Source of the DNA: Ariolimax columbianus
Lineage: Eukaryota > Mollusca > Gastropoda > Stylommatophora > Arionidae
DNA: 64,000 nt
Assembly (NCBI GenBank): GCA_036924085.1
Contig: JAVGWX010000005.1
Span: forward strand, 100,273,672-100,337,671
Direction: 5' to 3'
Below the pieces are notes generated by a model that was not told the origin of the DNA, made no database searches, and saw only the letters and a list, made by a program, of their open reading frames with translations. A program made the translations under genes and the position numbers. This document shows positions 22,745-33,544 of the stretch, piece by piece (position 1 is the first letter of the stretch; each line of letters begins with the position of its first letter).

Positions 22745-22985
22745 AAAGTAGAAGAAGGAGGAAGGGAGAGAGTGAAACAGTGAGACAAAAACGGACTAAA
22801 ACAAAAAGTATTCTTCTTCGTCTTCTTTGTCTTCTTCTTTTTTTTTGTTCTTCTCCTCCTCCCTCCTTCTTCTTCTTTCTTCTTTTTCTTTTTCTTCGTG
22901 TCTTTTTCTTCTTTTTCTTCATCATCATCTTCTTATTCTTTTTCTCTTCTTCTTCTCCTTCTTCTTTTTCTTGCACGTTTGTCCT
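22745..22985. repeat. Purine then pyrimidine low-complexity tract
   Basis: A short AGAAG/GGAGG purine stretch (22745-22790) is followed by a (TTC/CTT)-rich pyrimidine tract (22808-22975). Open frames on both strands (poly-K/R/E and poly-F/L) are compositional. Confidence 0.9.
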
Positions 22986-23189
22986 TACACGTTGTGACGT
23001 AGTTGACAACGAGGCTGTGGTATCAGCGCGTTTCGGCCTGCCACATCCAGATTCAGCTAGATGTTTTGTGTACCTTCACACTACTATCCATATGTTCTTA
23101 GCTATTGCAGCCTGTTTCTAGGGCCGCTGCTTGTAGGAGCCAAAGGGTCTTGGTCAGCTGTGGTTTGCTGACGATGACCCAAGCAGCCA

Positions 23190-24452
23190 ACTAGGAGGCA
23201 CTGGCCCTGACGCAAGCAGCCAGGAATGAGTCGCTGACCTTGACGCAAGCAGCCAGCAATGCTTACCTGACCCTGACACAAGCACCCAGCTATGAGAGGC
23301 TGACCCTGACACAAGCAGCCAGCTATGAGAGGCTGACCCTGACACAAGCACCCAGCTATGCTTGGCTAACCCTGACACAAGCACCCAGCTATGAGAGGCT
23401 GACCCTGACACAAGCACCCAGCTATGATAAGCTGACCCTGACACAAGCACCCAGCTATGAGAGGCTGACCCTGACACAAGCACCCAGCAATGCTTGCCTG
23501 ACCCTGACACAAGCACCCAGCTATGAGAGGCTGACCCTGACACAAGCAGCCAGCTATGATAAGCTGACACTGACGCAAGCAGCCAGATATGAGAGGCTGA
23601 CCCTGACGCAAGCTGTCAGACATGAGACCCTGACCCTGACGAAAGCTGTCAGACATGAGACCCTGACCCTGACGCAATCAGCCAGCTATGAGAGGCTGAC
23701 CCTGACACAATCAGTCATCTATGAGAGGCTGACCCTGATGCAATCAGCCAGCTATGAGAGGCTGACCCTGACGCAATCAGCCAGCTATGAGAGGCTGACC
23801 CTGACGCTATCAGCAGATATGAGAGGCTGACCCTGACGCAATCAGCCAGCTATGAGAGGCTGACCCTGACACAAGCACCCATCTATGCTTGGCTGACCCT
23901 GACACAAGCACCCAGCTATGAGAGGCTGACCCTGACACAAGCACCCAGCTATGATAAGCTGACCCTGACACAAGCACCCAGCTATGAGAGGCTGACCCTG
24001 ACACAAGCACCCAGCAATGCTTGCCTGACCCTGACACAAGCACCCAGCTATGAGAGGCTGACCCTGACACAAGCAGCCAGCTATGATAAGCTGACACTGA
24101 CGCAAGCAGCCAGATATGAGAGGCTGACCCTGATGCAATCAGCCAGCTATGAGAGGCTGACCCTGACGCAATCAGCCAGCTATGAGAGGCTGACCCTGAC
24201 GCTATCAGCAGATATGAGAGGCTGACCCTGACGCAATCAGCCAGCTATGAGAGGCTGACCCTGACGCAATCAGCCAGCTATGAAAGGCTGACGCAATCAG
24301 CCAGCTATGACAGGCTGACCCTGACGCAATCAACCAGATATGAGAGGCTGACCCTGACGCAAGCTGTCAGACATGAGAGGCTGACCCTGACGCAATCAGC
24401 CAGATATGAGAGGCTGACCCTGACGCAAGCTATCAGACATGAGAGGCTGGCT
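23190..24452. repeat. 33-bp minisatellite, about 38 units
   Basis: Unit CTATGAGAGGCTGACCCTGA plus CACAAGCACCCAG, with subtypes CAGC, CTGTCAGACATGAGAC and AATCAGC. Open frames on both strands follow from the unit length. Marker units repeat at offsets of 527 bp (CACAAGCAGC at 23541 and 24068) and 395 bp (GCTATCAGCAG at 23806 and 24201), i.e. 16 and 12 units minus one base. Block-wise duplication is therefore visible. Confidence 0.97.
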
Positions 24453-24860
24453 GCTGTGAGCTCATTTAATTTTGCACCGTTGGTCCCAAAAGATAGTATG
24501 AGAGACATCATGAAGGAAGAGAGGATAAGACAATCCACAAGACAGATGGAGGCATAAAGACACAAAAGTGAAGAAGAAGATAAGAAATCTTAGTAATCAG
24601 ACTATACATACTATTTTGAAAAGCAACTGGGTTTGTCCCTCCTTATCTCTCTCTCTCTCTCTCACTCTCTCTCTCTCCGTTGCACGACTTTATTCTCTTG
24701 CTGGGGTAGTCTATGGGATTTTAGGCCGAGGACTATAAGTCGTTTCGCAGCTGTTGTCGCCACGTCGTGTGTAGGCAATGGTTGTTTATTTTACTCCTTC
24801 ACGAGCTTGCCCACTAATAATGAGAAACTTTTCTATCCATGCCGCTGTTATTATATGAGC
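24453..24860. other. Unassigned, with a (CT)n microsatellite
   Basis: Contains (TC)n at 24643-24677. No coding signal recognised. Confidence 0.4.
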
Positions 24861-24861
24861 A

Positions 24862-25110
24862 AGTTCACTCTTTTGTGTGCCCCGAACAAAGAGAGCGTTA
24901 AATGGCGGGTTGATGTAGCTTTTCTCACATCCCGAGTGTGTCCATAGAAGTGGACAGAGCTCCTCCTAGACGTTATGCTACGCTTGACTTCATTTGCATG
25001 TTGCTCACTACTCCGGGGATAACGTCGTTCCCCTACCTTGTGAGCCAAACTGCCATGAAACAGCCTGTTCCAATTGAGAACTGAGTGGAAGCGAAATGTT
25101 TATCTAAGCC
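24862..25110. repeat. Dispersed repeat family 1, copy B
   Basis: Shares ordered blocks with 12091-12380: AGCGTTAAATGGCGGGTTGA, TGTAGCTTTTCTCACATCCC and GAGTGTGT, then TATGCTACGCTTGACTTCAT, CACTACTCCGGG and TGCCATGAAACAG. By eye, identity is high in the first 60 bases and lower after. Confidence 0.65.
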
Positions 25111-25434
25111 AGAATGATTTTCCTGACCCTGACTAACATTGTCCGATCAGCATGTTTTGCCTGACCAGTCGTTAGTCTCTACTCCCACTCTTCCACTCAC
25201 AGATTGCCAAATACTTTAACCAGATCGTAGATAGTCCATGCTTACATCTAATCTCACTTTTAATTGGCTAGTACGATCATAAACATGTATTTGAGAAAAT
25301 ATTTCACATTTTAATAGTTGTTTTGCTGGAGTCACGGGAAGCAGGGAGTAACGTATACCTTGGCGAGTTTTAGGTCATCTGAAACAGGGATCGTAGTTAA
25401 GCCTTCCTTGTGACCATCAGAGGTCACGATAGTG
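25111..25434. other. Unassigned
   Basis: No repeat or motif recognised before the 29-bp array. Confidence 0.35.
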
Positions 25435-26380
25435 GACCAGGGCTGCATTAAGTCAATTAATGGAGCAAGGGCACATGAAGTCAATTAATGGAGCAAGGGC
25501 ACATGAAGTCAAGTTATTGGACCAAGGGCACATGAAGTCAAGTTATTGGACCAAGGGCACATGAAGTCAAGTTATTGGACCAAGGGCACATGAAGTCAAG
25601 TTATTGGACCAAAGCCTGCATGAAGTCAAATTAATTGACCAAGAACAGCATGAAGTCAAGTTTACGAACCAAACAAATGGGATAAGAATCGTATAAATAC
25701 ACATTCTGAACAAAGGACAGCATGAAGTCAAATTAACTAACCAAGATTATTTGCAGCCACATTATTGAACCACATTATTGGCCAAATAAGGTAAAGTTAA
25801 TCCAGCACGTCTATGTAAAGTCAAGTTAATGAACGAACTAGTACATAAGCCAAGTTAATCGAGCCTGGCCTAAGTGAAGTCAAGTAAACAGAGCATGACC
25901 TAGGTGAAATCAAGTTAATAGAACACGGCTCATGTGAAATCAGGTTAATGAACCAACGTCCACAAAAAGTCAAGAGTGCATGGCCTATGTGACGTCAAGT
26001 TAATTAAAAGTATAGCCCATGTGAAGTCAAGTTGATTGAGCACGGCCTATGTAAAATCAAGTTAATGAAGCGCACGGCCTATGTGAAGTCAAGTTAATGA
26101 AAAGCAGGGCCCATGTCAAGTCAAGTTAATGAAGAGCACGGCCTATGTAAAATCAAGTTAGTGAAGAGCACGGCCTATGTGAAAACAAGTTAATGAAAAC
26201 AATGGCCTATGTGAAGTCATGTTGATTGAGCACGGCCTATTGTGAAGTCAAGTCAATAGAGCACATCCCATGTGAAGTCAAGTTAATGAACTAACGTCTA
26301 CATAAAGTCAAGTTAAGAGAGCACGGTCCATGTGAAGTCAAGTTAATGAACCAACGTCAAGGTAATATACCCCCGGTCTA
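25435..26380. repeat. 29-bp degenerate minisatellite, about 30 units
   Basis: Left end units (25480-25610) are nearly identical: CAAGGGCACATGAAGTCAAG plus TTATTGGAC. To the right the core GTGAAGTCAAGTTAATGAA persists with drifting spacers and unit lengths of 26-32 bp. The gradient suggests recent expansion at the left and decay at the right. Confidence 0.93.
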
Positions 26381-27299
26381 AATAATGTCATTTGGCTGGA
26401 AACTTGCAGCAAAGAAGGTTAAGGAAACTGGTCCTTCCAGCTCACAGAGGCTGAAACATAATACAGCATATTCAAACTCTTCATCTTCGGCGGCCTTATC
26501 TCTTTCTACTTTTCATAACAAAACCTTATCCAGCTAGAAAGACACACACAAACACGCACAAAAACATACCAAAAATATCTACACACTTCAATGGCCACTA
26601 GCTATCAACATCGAGGACAATCAATGGCCAATGCCGGAACGCGATTAGCGAGTGGGATAAACTGCAGATAGATAATATATTGGCATAGGCGTCATCTTGT
26701 CGCGAGTGATTGGATAATACGGTTTCCGGGCTGTCAGTCACGGCGCTGGGGAAGGTGGGGAGATCGATAAACAAGACCTCATCAGGTGCCGGGTTTGATC
26801 AATGAATTGACAAAATGCCGTCAATGTTGGCGGTACTAGCATAGTGGTGAGAGTTGTAGCTAGCGCAAAGTGACATCTGGGGAGAACTGAAGAGAGCCAC
26901 TGTCACCTTCAACTCAATTGTGATCGTGCTGAGCTCTTAATTTAAAGATGGGTTGACTTAGCTTAGTCGGTCCTCTTCTACTATGAGATGTTGTAGTCTT
27001 CTTTTTATTTTCTTCTGCTTGTAACTTTTACAAGAGGATAACGCTGAGTCCATGCACAACCTACATTAGTCTGACGTATTTAGTTGGTGCTTTTCTACTA
27101 CTGGGTGTAGATGTTTTCTTTTTCCCTTGTGGATTATACCTTCTACATGAAAAGATAGCTGGTCCCATGCCCTGCTTATTTGCCTTTTGTGTTGGGTCAG
27201 ACAGGTTACATCCTTACTATTCCTATCTATAAATCCAGGCCCGGTAATACACAGGAGAAACAACATTTGAAGAAATAAAGATATTAACATTAATCAATT
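26381..27299. other. Unassigned about 0.9 kb
   Basis: No repeat except a short ACACAAAC patch near 26550. The minus-strand open frame at 27290-27066 (74 codons) shows no motif I recognise. The stretch 26600-26850 is relatively GC-balanced and single-copy-looking, but no promoter or exon could be shown. Confidence 0.4.
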
Positions 27300-28215
27300 C
27301 AGAGACACATGACATAGAGGTGAGAGACGCATAACATAGAGATGAGAGATACATGACATAGAGATGAGAGACACACGGCATAGAGATGAGAGACACATGG
27401 TATAGAGATGAGAGGTCCATGGTATAGAGATGAGAGACACATGACATTGATATGAGAGACACATGGCATAGAGATGAGAGGCACATGGTATAGAGATGAG
27501 AGACACATGGCATAGAGATGAGAGACACATGGCATTGATATGAGAGACACATGGCATAGAGATGAGAGGCACATGGTATAGAGATGAGAGACACATGGCA
27601 TAGAGATGAGAGACACATGACATTGATATGAGAGACACATGGCATAGAGATGAGAGGCATATGGTATAGAGATGAGAGACACATGGCATAGAGATGAGAG
27701 ACACATGGTATAGAGATGAGAGACACATGGCATTGAGATGATAGGCACATGGCATAGAGAAGAGAGACACATGGCATAGAGATGAGAGACACATGACATT
27801 GAGATGAGAGACACATGGCACATAGATGAGATATACATGGCACATATATGAGAGACACACGGCATATAGATGAGAGACACACGGCATAGAGATGAGAGAC
27901 ATATGACACATAGATGAGAGACACATGTCATTGAGATGAGAGATACATGACACATAAATGAGAGACACATGGCATTGAGATGAGAGATACATGACACATA
28001 GATGAGAGACACGTGGCATACAGATGAGAGATACATGGCACAGAGATCACAGACAAATGACACATAGATGAGAGACACGTGACATTGAGATGAGAGATAC
28101 ATGGCACATAGATTAGAGACACATGCCATTGAGATGAGAGATACATGGCACATAGATGAGAGACACATGCCATTGAGATGATAGATACATGGCACAGCGA
28201 TCACAGACAAATGGC
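27300..28215. repeat. 22-bp minisatellite, about 41 units
   Basis: Unit AGATGAGAGACACATGGCAT plus AG. The minus strand is open in all three frames for long distances because the unit lacks stops in that direction (repeating SHLYAMCLSSLCHVSLISMP). Marker ACATTGATATGAG or GCATTGATATGAG at 27443, 27531 and 27619 shows an 88-bp (four-unit) higher-order repeat. The right part carries a different subtype (CACATAGATGAG). Confidence 0.97.
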
Positions 28216-28579
28216 GCAGAGAACAATCAAATGTCTTATAAGGCAGACTAATACCAATCCCTACCAAGAGACTAGATCTAGTGTAGTGACAATTTTCAGA
28301 GGGTGAACCACTGCAGAGTCAACAAAGTAAAAAATGGATAACACAGAAATGTGCTTGTGTGAGGAGAACAGACAGACAGTTAAACGCGTTCTCCAAGTCT
28401 GTCAGCTCCACGACAGGTCCAGAGTGACAGAATGGTCGTCTTCAACCCAATTTATGGATAATGTGACGACGAGAGAACATGAGACAGATCGCTAAGTTTA
28501 TGCAGGAAGTAGATGTGGTTATTTGAAGGATAAACGGTATCGTGATGGGGCAAGTCGGGAAGGACACAGAAGCATGCAT
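28216..28579. other. Unassigned
   Basis: No motif recognised. Confidence 0.3.
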
Positions 28580-28857
28580 GAATAACATAGGGACACGTTA
28601 CGCAACTGTGCTTGTGTTTACAATGGAAAGTGCTGTTGTGGTTGATGTTGTTACGGATCAATAATAACATCCAGGCTCTTCCATTTTGGCCCAATGCCAT
28701 GTGATGGTCTCTGCATGTATTTGTCAGTTGTTGTCTAGTGCCATACAATGCGTTCCATTTATCTGGCCTCGGAGGAACAAAAGCATTTCCCTAACATCGT
28801 TGAGCATCGAGCACTTAAAGAGATGATGATCAACTGTTTCGTTTGGGTGGGAACACA
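28580..28857 (-). mobile_element. Possible LINE RNase-H-type C-terminal tail
   Basis: On the minus strand, from about 28855, the reading NETVDHHLFKCSMLNDVRE resembles the C-x-C...ETxxHxLFxCP...R segment that follows RNase H in many LINEs (pattern ETVxHVLFxCPxxxDxR). A further frame (28748-28452) has GTRQQLTNTCRDHHMALG and then GRAWMLLLIRN. Two frames are needed and the rest of the element is missing. The SINE at 28858 abuts it directly. Confidence 0.5.
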
Positions 28858-29065
28858 GCTCCGTGGCGAAGTGGTTAAGCCGTCGGCCTCGTGATCAGGT
28901 GGTGTGGGTTCGACTCCGGACTCCGCCGACTTTTTCACGGGTGCTTGATGCGGAGTCCCTTGCATTTCGTAGTCGCCCCCTAGTCGTCTTGTCGTTGACT
29001 TGCCACTGGGCTCCGGCGGCTCGAGACGAGAGAGTGAGGATAAAAAGTATCGCATTTAATACTTA
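28858..29065 (+). mobile_element. tRNA-derived SINE with strong A and B boxes
   Basis: The head reads GCTCCGTGGCGAAGTGGTTA from 28858. Box A is TGGCGAAGTGG (28864-28874). Box B, GGTTCGACTCC (28907-28917), is a perfect match to GGTTCRANNCC. The long segment between the boxes suits a tRNA with a variable arm (Leu or Ser type). The tRNA-unrelated body runs to about 29060 (GACGAGAGAGTGAGGATAAA). It is not a tRNA gene, because the 3' acceptor half is replaced by TTTTTCACGGGTGC. This is the best-preserved SINE in the window. Confidence 0.85.
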
Positions 29066-29104
29066 CTAAAAATAACTCCGGACTGTTAAATTCTGTTCAG
29101 TTGC

Positions 29105-29560
29105 TTGTTAATGTGGGATGTATTTGGTTCTCAGCCAGAAAGTTGTATGTTGTTCAGCTGTTTGTTAAGAGGGATGTATTTGGTTCTCAGCTTCTCAGCC
29201 AGAAAGTTGTTTGTTGTTCAGCTGTTTGTTAAGTGGGATGTATTTGGTTCTCAGCCAGAATGTTGTATGCTGTTCAGCTGTTTGTTAAGTGGGATGTATT
29301 TGGTTCTCAGCTTCTCAGCCAGAAAGTTGTATGTTGTTCAGCTGTTTGTTAAGTGGGATGTATTTGGTTCTCAGCCAGAATGTTGTATGCTGTTCAGCTG
29401 TTTGTTAAGTTGGATGTATTTGGTTCTCAGCCAGAATGTTGTATGCTGTTCAGCTGTTTGTTAAGTGGGATGTATTTGGTTCTCAGCCAGAATGTTGTAT
29501 GGGTTCAGCTGCTTGTTAAGTGAAATTGATTTGGTACTCAGCCAGAATGTTGTGCTCTGA
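29105..29560. repeat. 56/65-bp minisatellite, about 8 units
   Basis: Unit: GTTGTATGCTGTTCAGCTGT, TTGTTAAGTGGGATGTATTT, GGTTCTCAGCCAGAAT (56 bp). Alternate early units have a 9-bp duplication CTTCTCAGC, giving 65 bp. Confidence 0.95.
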
Positions 29561-30325
29561 TTATTCTTTTTGAGCTGATTGATGTTGTTATTTGGATTGA
29601 CGTTTGCCATATGTCTGTAGACGTCTCACGCTGTGTTTCCGATGGTCCAACTGTTCAGCTAAGTTTTATTGTTTGCTGTTCTTATTAGCTGTTTGTAAAG
29701 CTGTTGCTGTGTATGATTGTCCTGATCTTTATCTCTCCTTTGCCAGTCTGTCTACCATGTCCTTGTCAAGCATGTTTGAGTGTCAAGAGATTCACTCCAT
29801 TACTATTTTTACGATATAGAAGTTGATAATGTGGTCAATGTCGAAGAAATATTGATAAGATCAGATCTAAAATGTCCAGCAGCTTCTACAGCATGAAAGA
29901 GGGACATTGAGTCTTTAAAAATGTCTTGGTTTTGGGCCTGTGAGTTAACACTACAATATGCGCCTGATCTGGTCTCAGAAGATTTTTCGTTAACTCACTT
30001 CCTTTTTTAATCATCGTTGTCCAGTTCTTCAGTTGTCTTCGACACACTTTTGTCACCATACACTGCCTGCATTTTGCGATGAATGTCAACTAGTCGACTT
30101 CATTCAGCAGTTAGAAACCGAATCACCGCCCGCTAATCAACTATAGACGGATTCAGTATCACACCCGCCATTTTTTCAACGGTCTGCCGAGGAAACTATG
30201 AGTCGGAGGATAATGCCGTTTTGCAAACTTGACCGTTGGTATGAGCTGTTTATACCAGAAGTGACGTCATCATGCGCATCGCCCGTAAGTTCAGTTGTTG
30301 CAGCTTGATCTGGTTTAATTTGAAC
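29561..30325. other. Unassigned about 0.75 kb
   Basis: A minus-strand open frame at 30089-29886 has no recognised motif. A second, at 30556-30176, overlaps the LINE tail on the other strand and is taken as a shadow. Confidence 0.35.
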
Positions 30326-30327
30326 AC

Positions 30328-30545
30328 GCCTAGTAGTATCTCTCAGAAAGCAATGCCTTACAGATACAATGGATACAGTTCCAAAGGCCACCCATGCAAA
30401 AGATGGGCAGCAGAAGTAATAGAAGCAGTGAAGATCCCCATACACGAGGCATATACTAGGGTCCAGACAAGAAACCTCTATGTAATCTGACGTTGACAAA
30501 GACATGCAGGACACAAGCGAAGAGAAGAAGATAGATGCACAATCA
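30328..30545 (+). mobile_element. LINE C-terminal tail fragment
   Basis: The plus-strand frame 30340-30490 reads GHPCKRWAAEVIEAVKIPIH and then EAYTRVQTRNLYV. This fits the GRPxKRWxDDVxxxxxxxxxEAxRxAQDRxxW tail of endonuclease/RT LINEs. It is short and isolated, with no RT core nearby on this strand. Confidence 0.55.
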
Positions 30546-30737
30546 CACCAGTTCAAGCCGAGAAAGTATTATCCCGTAGGATGTAAAACTTGATTGAGAA
30601 ATCGAAACTTGATGCCATAAAACCTCTGCTGTGACATATCTCAGCTGTCTTCATTGCTTATACACTCGAACATCAGCTTGCTAACAAAACAGCAGCTGAA
30701 AAACAATATATTTAATCATTATCAACATCGTTATCAT

Positions 30738-31150
30738 CTGGTTGATCAGTCCTGAGACTGGTTGTAAGTTCGTTTGAGCATGTCTCCCCATTTGACGATA
30801 TTCTCTGGTTGATCAATCCGGAGACTGGTTGAAAGTTCGTTTGAGCATGTCTCCCCATTTGACGCTATTCTCTGGTTGATCAGTCCTGAGACTGGTTGTA
30901 AGTTCGTTTGAGCATGTCTCCCCATTTGACGCTATTCTCTTGTTGATCAGTCCTGAGAATGATTGGGTTTGTCCGAGAATGTCTCTCCATTTGACCCTAT
31001 TCTCTGGTTGATCTTTCCTAAGACTAGTTGTAAGGTCGTCTGAGAATGTCTCTCCACTTGACCCTACTCTCTGGTTGACCATTCCTAAGACTAGTTGTAA
31101 GGTCGTATGAGCATGTCTCTCAATTTGACCCCATTCTCTGGTTGATCAGA
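30738..31150. repeat. 67-bp tandem repeat at the 3' end of a LINE
   Basis: Units anchored on CTGGTTGATCAGTCCTGAG start at 30738, 30805, 30872, 30939, 31002, 31070 and 31138 (spacing 67, 67, 67, 63, 68, 68). The array lies at the C-terminal/3' end of the minus-strand LINE at 31160-33240. On that strand it reads VKWRDMLKRTYNQS-like units, so it may derive from that LINE's own tail. Confidence 0.93.
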
Positions 31151-31159
31151 CATAAGATT

Positions 31160-33240
31160 ATCTTCGTTTTTCAATATTTATCTCTGTGCGCATACCTCAG
31201 TGACGACATTGCCATTGGATTTTCTTTCTGCCTAACTCACTTATTCCATTCTACAGTAGCACCATATTTCCAACGCTTCCAAGCCGTTTCCCTCCTTCTT
31301 TGATATAGTCCATGTTTCAGTCCCATATAGTGCAATTGGCCAACCATGAGTGGTGAATAAACTTTTTCCATATTCTGTACTAATGTTTCTTAAGGTTAGC
31401 AATTTTGGTTTTTCTCTGAAGACTGGTTTTGATAATCCAATCATTGTATTATGTTCCGTCTCATTGCAGTCATCTTCTGTGATGGTTTTCACTAAACATG
31501 TCAACTTCTGCATTTGTTCGGTTATTTCTTCATTGAAGGTTATATGTTATTTGACTATTACCATAGTGTTTGTCATCAATGTGTTTTTTTTTTTTTTTGG
31601 CAAACTGACTGTGCTGTTAATTTTAAAGCAGCCTTTGTAACGCTTCTACTGATCCTCGCAATATCGCTTGATCATCGGCAAATTTGGTGCCATTACCTTT
31701 CATACCATTGACTCTGACACCCAGATTACAATTCCGAGCAAGTGTTTCCATCATCATCTCAGAGTATGTGTTATAGACTCGATGAAAGCAAGCAAACCTA
31801 TAGTACTTAACTTGATCTGTTATTCCTTTTTTGATTGAAATAGTTGCCTTTTGATTTTCTAATTATTGGACTCTGTATACCTATTGGTTGCAACATCGGA
31901 AAAAGTTTGTTCCAGTGACTCGACTAAAAGCTTTCTCGTAGTCAATAAAGCAGATCAATTGTGGTTGTCCTTGATTGATCATTCCTTCTGCAAGAATATG
32001 ATATGAACGAATGGAATTCCGTGCACAACTGGCCCTGCAAAATATAAACTGGTTATCTTTTAGCACCTCCTCTATTTTCACATCAAATCTTTCCTTAATT
32101 ATGGTTAATACACATTTATATGCATGTGGAATTACGCTTAACGTTCGAAATTGACCGCATTTTATTGGATGGACTTTTCTGGCAAATGAAATATTATTGA
32201 AATTGTGGGATCTTTTCTCTAGATTCCATTATTGTAAATGTCATTAATGTTCTTAAACAGTACATTTTGTAAAGTCTCTCCTACTGTTTGTGAGGATCTC
32301 TACAGGTATTTTATCTACCTCTGGTGTTTTGTTTTCCGAGATTGAATACAATGTCTTATTAAATTCTTCTATGGATATCAGGCAGGCATGCCATTTGCGA
32401 GTTTAATAGCCTGATACAGGCCCCATTTTCGTGCTCCTTAACACATTCTCTCCATCTACCTTTCTTTTCTTTGAGTCTGTTATTGGTTACTCATTCGTAT
32501 CACTAGTCATGCGTGATTGTATGTCCTTATTTTTGTTAAAGGATTGTTTTACTTTATGTATATGCTCAAATTTCTTTGTTTTTTCCAGGTCTTCAATTTC
32601 TCCACATCGATCTATCCATCATTGTTCTCGTGTCATCTTAGATTCTCCATTTGATTCATTCTTGGTACTCTTATTCTTAGCAATATTTTCTTCTGTATTT
32701 CGGTTTTTTTCATTTGCAGCTTTTCTCCATTTTGTTTAGCATTAGAGCTGCTAGCCATGGTTTCTTGTTTTCTGCTTTCTTCGTACCCAATGTTGTTACT
32801 GCTGCTTATTTTACGACCTCCTTTATATTCTGCACTGTTGATTTATATCTTCAGTGACTTGTTTTTTTCCAGTAGCATCCTTGACTGAGTTATGGAAGTT
32901 AACTGTTTTTGCCAACTCGTTAAAAGCACTTAAATTCTAATTTGCTAGTTTTTATGATGTTCCTGGTTTCTTCAAACTTAGTTTGCAATTCATAATAAGG
33001 AAATTATGATCAGTATCAGCCTCCGCACCAGGTTAAGAAATCGATTTTTTAACTTTGCTTCTATATCTTGTTTTCACCATGACGTAATCAATTTTATATC
33101 TTGCAAGATTTCCTGGACTTTTCCAAGCATATCTCCTTCTATTCGGGACTTGATTCCAGGTTTTTGTTATGATGTAGTTTTCTTGGTAGCAAAAATTCTC
33201 TAGCCTTGATATATTTAGTAAATACCACCTTCATTTAAAA
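31160..33240 (-). mobile_element. Long decayed LINE: endonuclease end, RT, C-terminus
   Basis: Minus strand, in order: the end of an apurinic-type endonuclease at about 33200-33010 (KTWNQVPNRRRYAWKSPGN, IDYVMVKTRYRSKVK, then PGAEADTDHN; the SDH motif appears as TDH); linker with VDKIPVEIL near 32320; RT fingers/palm at 32081-31881 (DNQFIFCRASCARNSIRSYH and LICFIDYEKAFSRV, first catalytic aspartate kept); FADDQAIL at about 31680, both aspartates kept; and post-RT at 31513-31241 (ITEDDCNETEH, IGLSKPVF, WPIALYGTETWTISKKE). Stops and frameshifts are moderate. Together with 33545-35750 it is the best-preserved LINE in the window. The N-terminal endonuclease half is missing (5' truncation near 33240). 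Confidence 0.93.
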
Positions 33241-33544
33241 TAGACGTTACACTTGGTTTCCATGGCACAGGAGAGGGACATTAGAATATAGCACAAGCAT
33301 ATATGGCTGCAGTCACAAGTAAGACCATGTGACAGATGAATATATTGCATAAGGGAATTCCTGACAGACAGGTTACTAATCACATGGACAATACATTTGA
33401 CCGAAGAAAGGCAACTGAATCTCCCCACGCCACTTAAAGGTACAAGTGGATGGAAAAGCCAAGTTATAGAAGCATCAAATATAACCAAAACATATCTGGT
33501 AAAACATAAATTCTAGAAACATCGGCTACCTTCAGTCATTATCA
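33241..33544. other. Unassigned spacer between two LINEs
   Basis: An 85-codon minus-strand frame (33488-33231) has no motif. TCATCATCATCATCATG lies at 33540-33555, at or next to the 3' end of the LINE at 33545. Confidence 0.35.

Noticed and set aside
27223..28267. Three overlapping minus-strand frames of 233-322 codons
   Set aside because: They are the three phases of one 22-bp unit that lacks stops on this strand.
28858..28935. Functional tRNA gene
   Set aside because: The A and B boxes are good, but the acceptor stem cannot close and the sequence continues as a SINE body.
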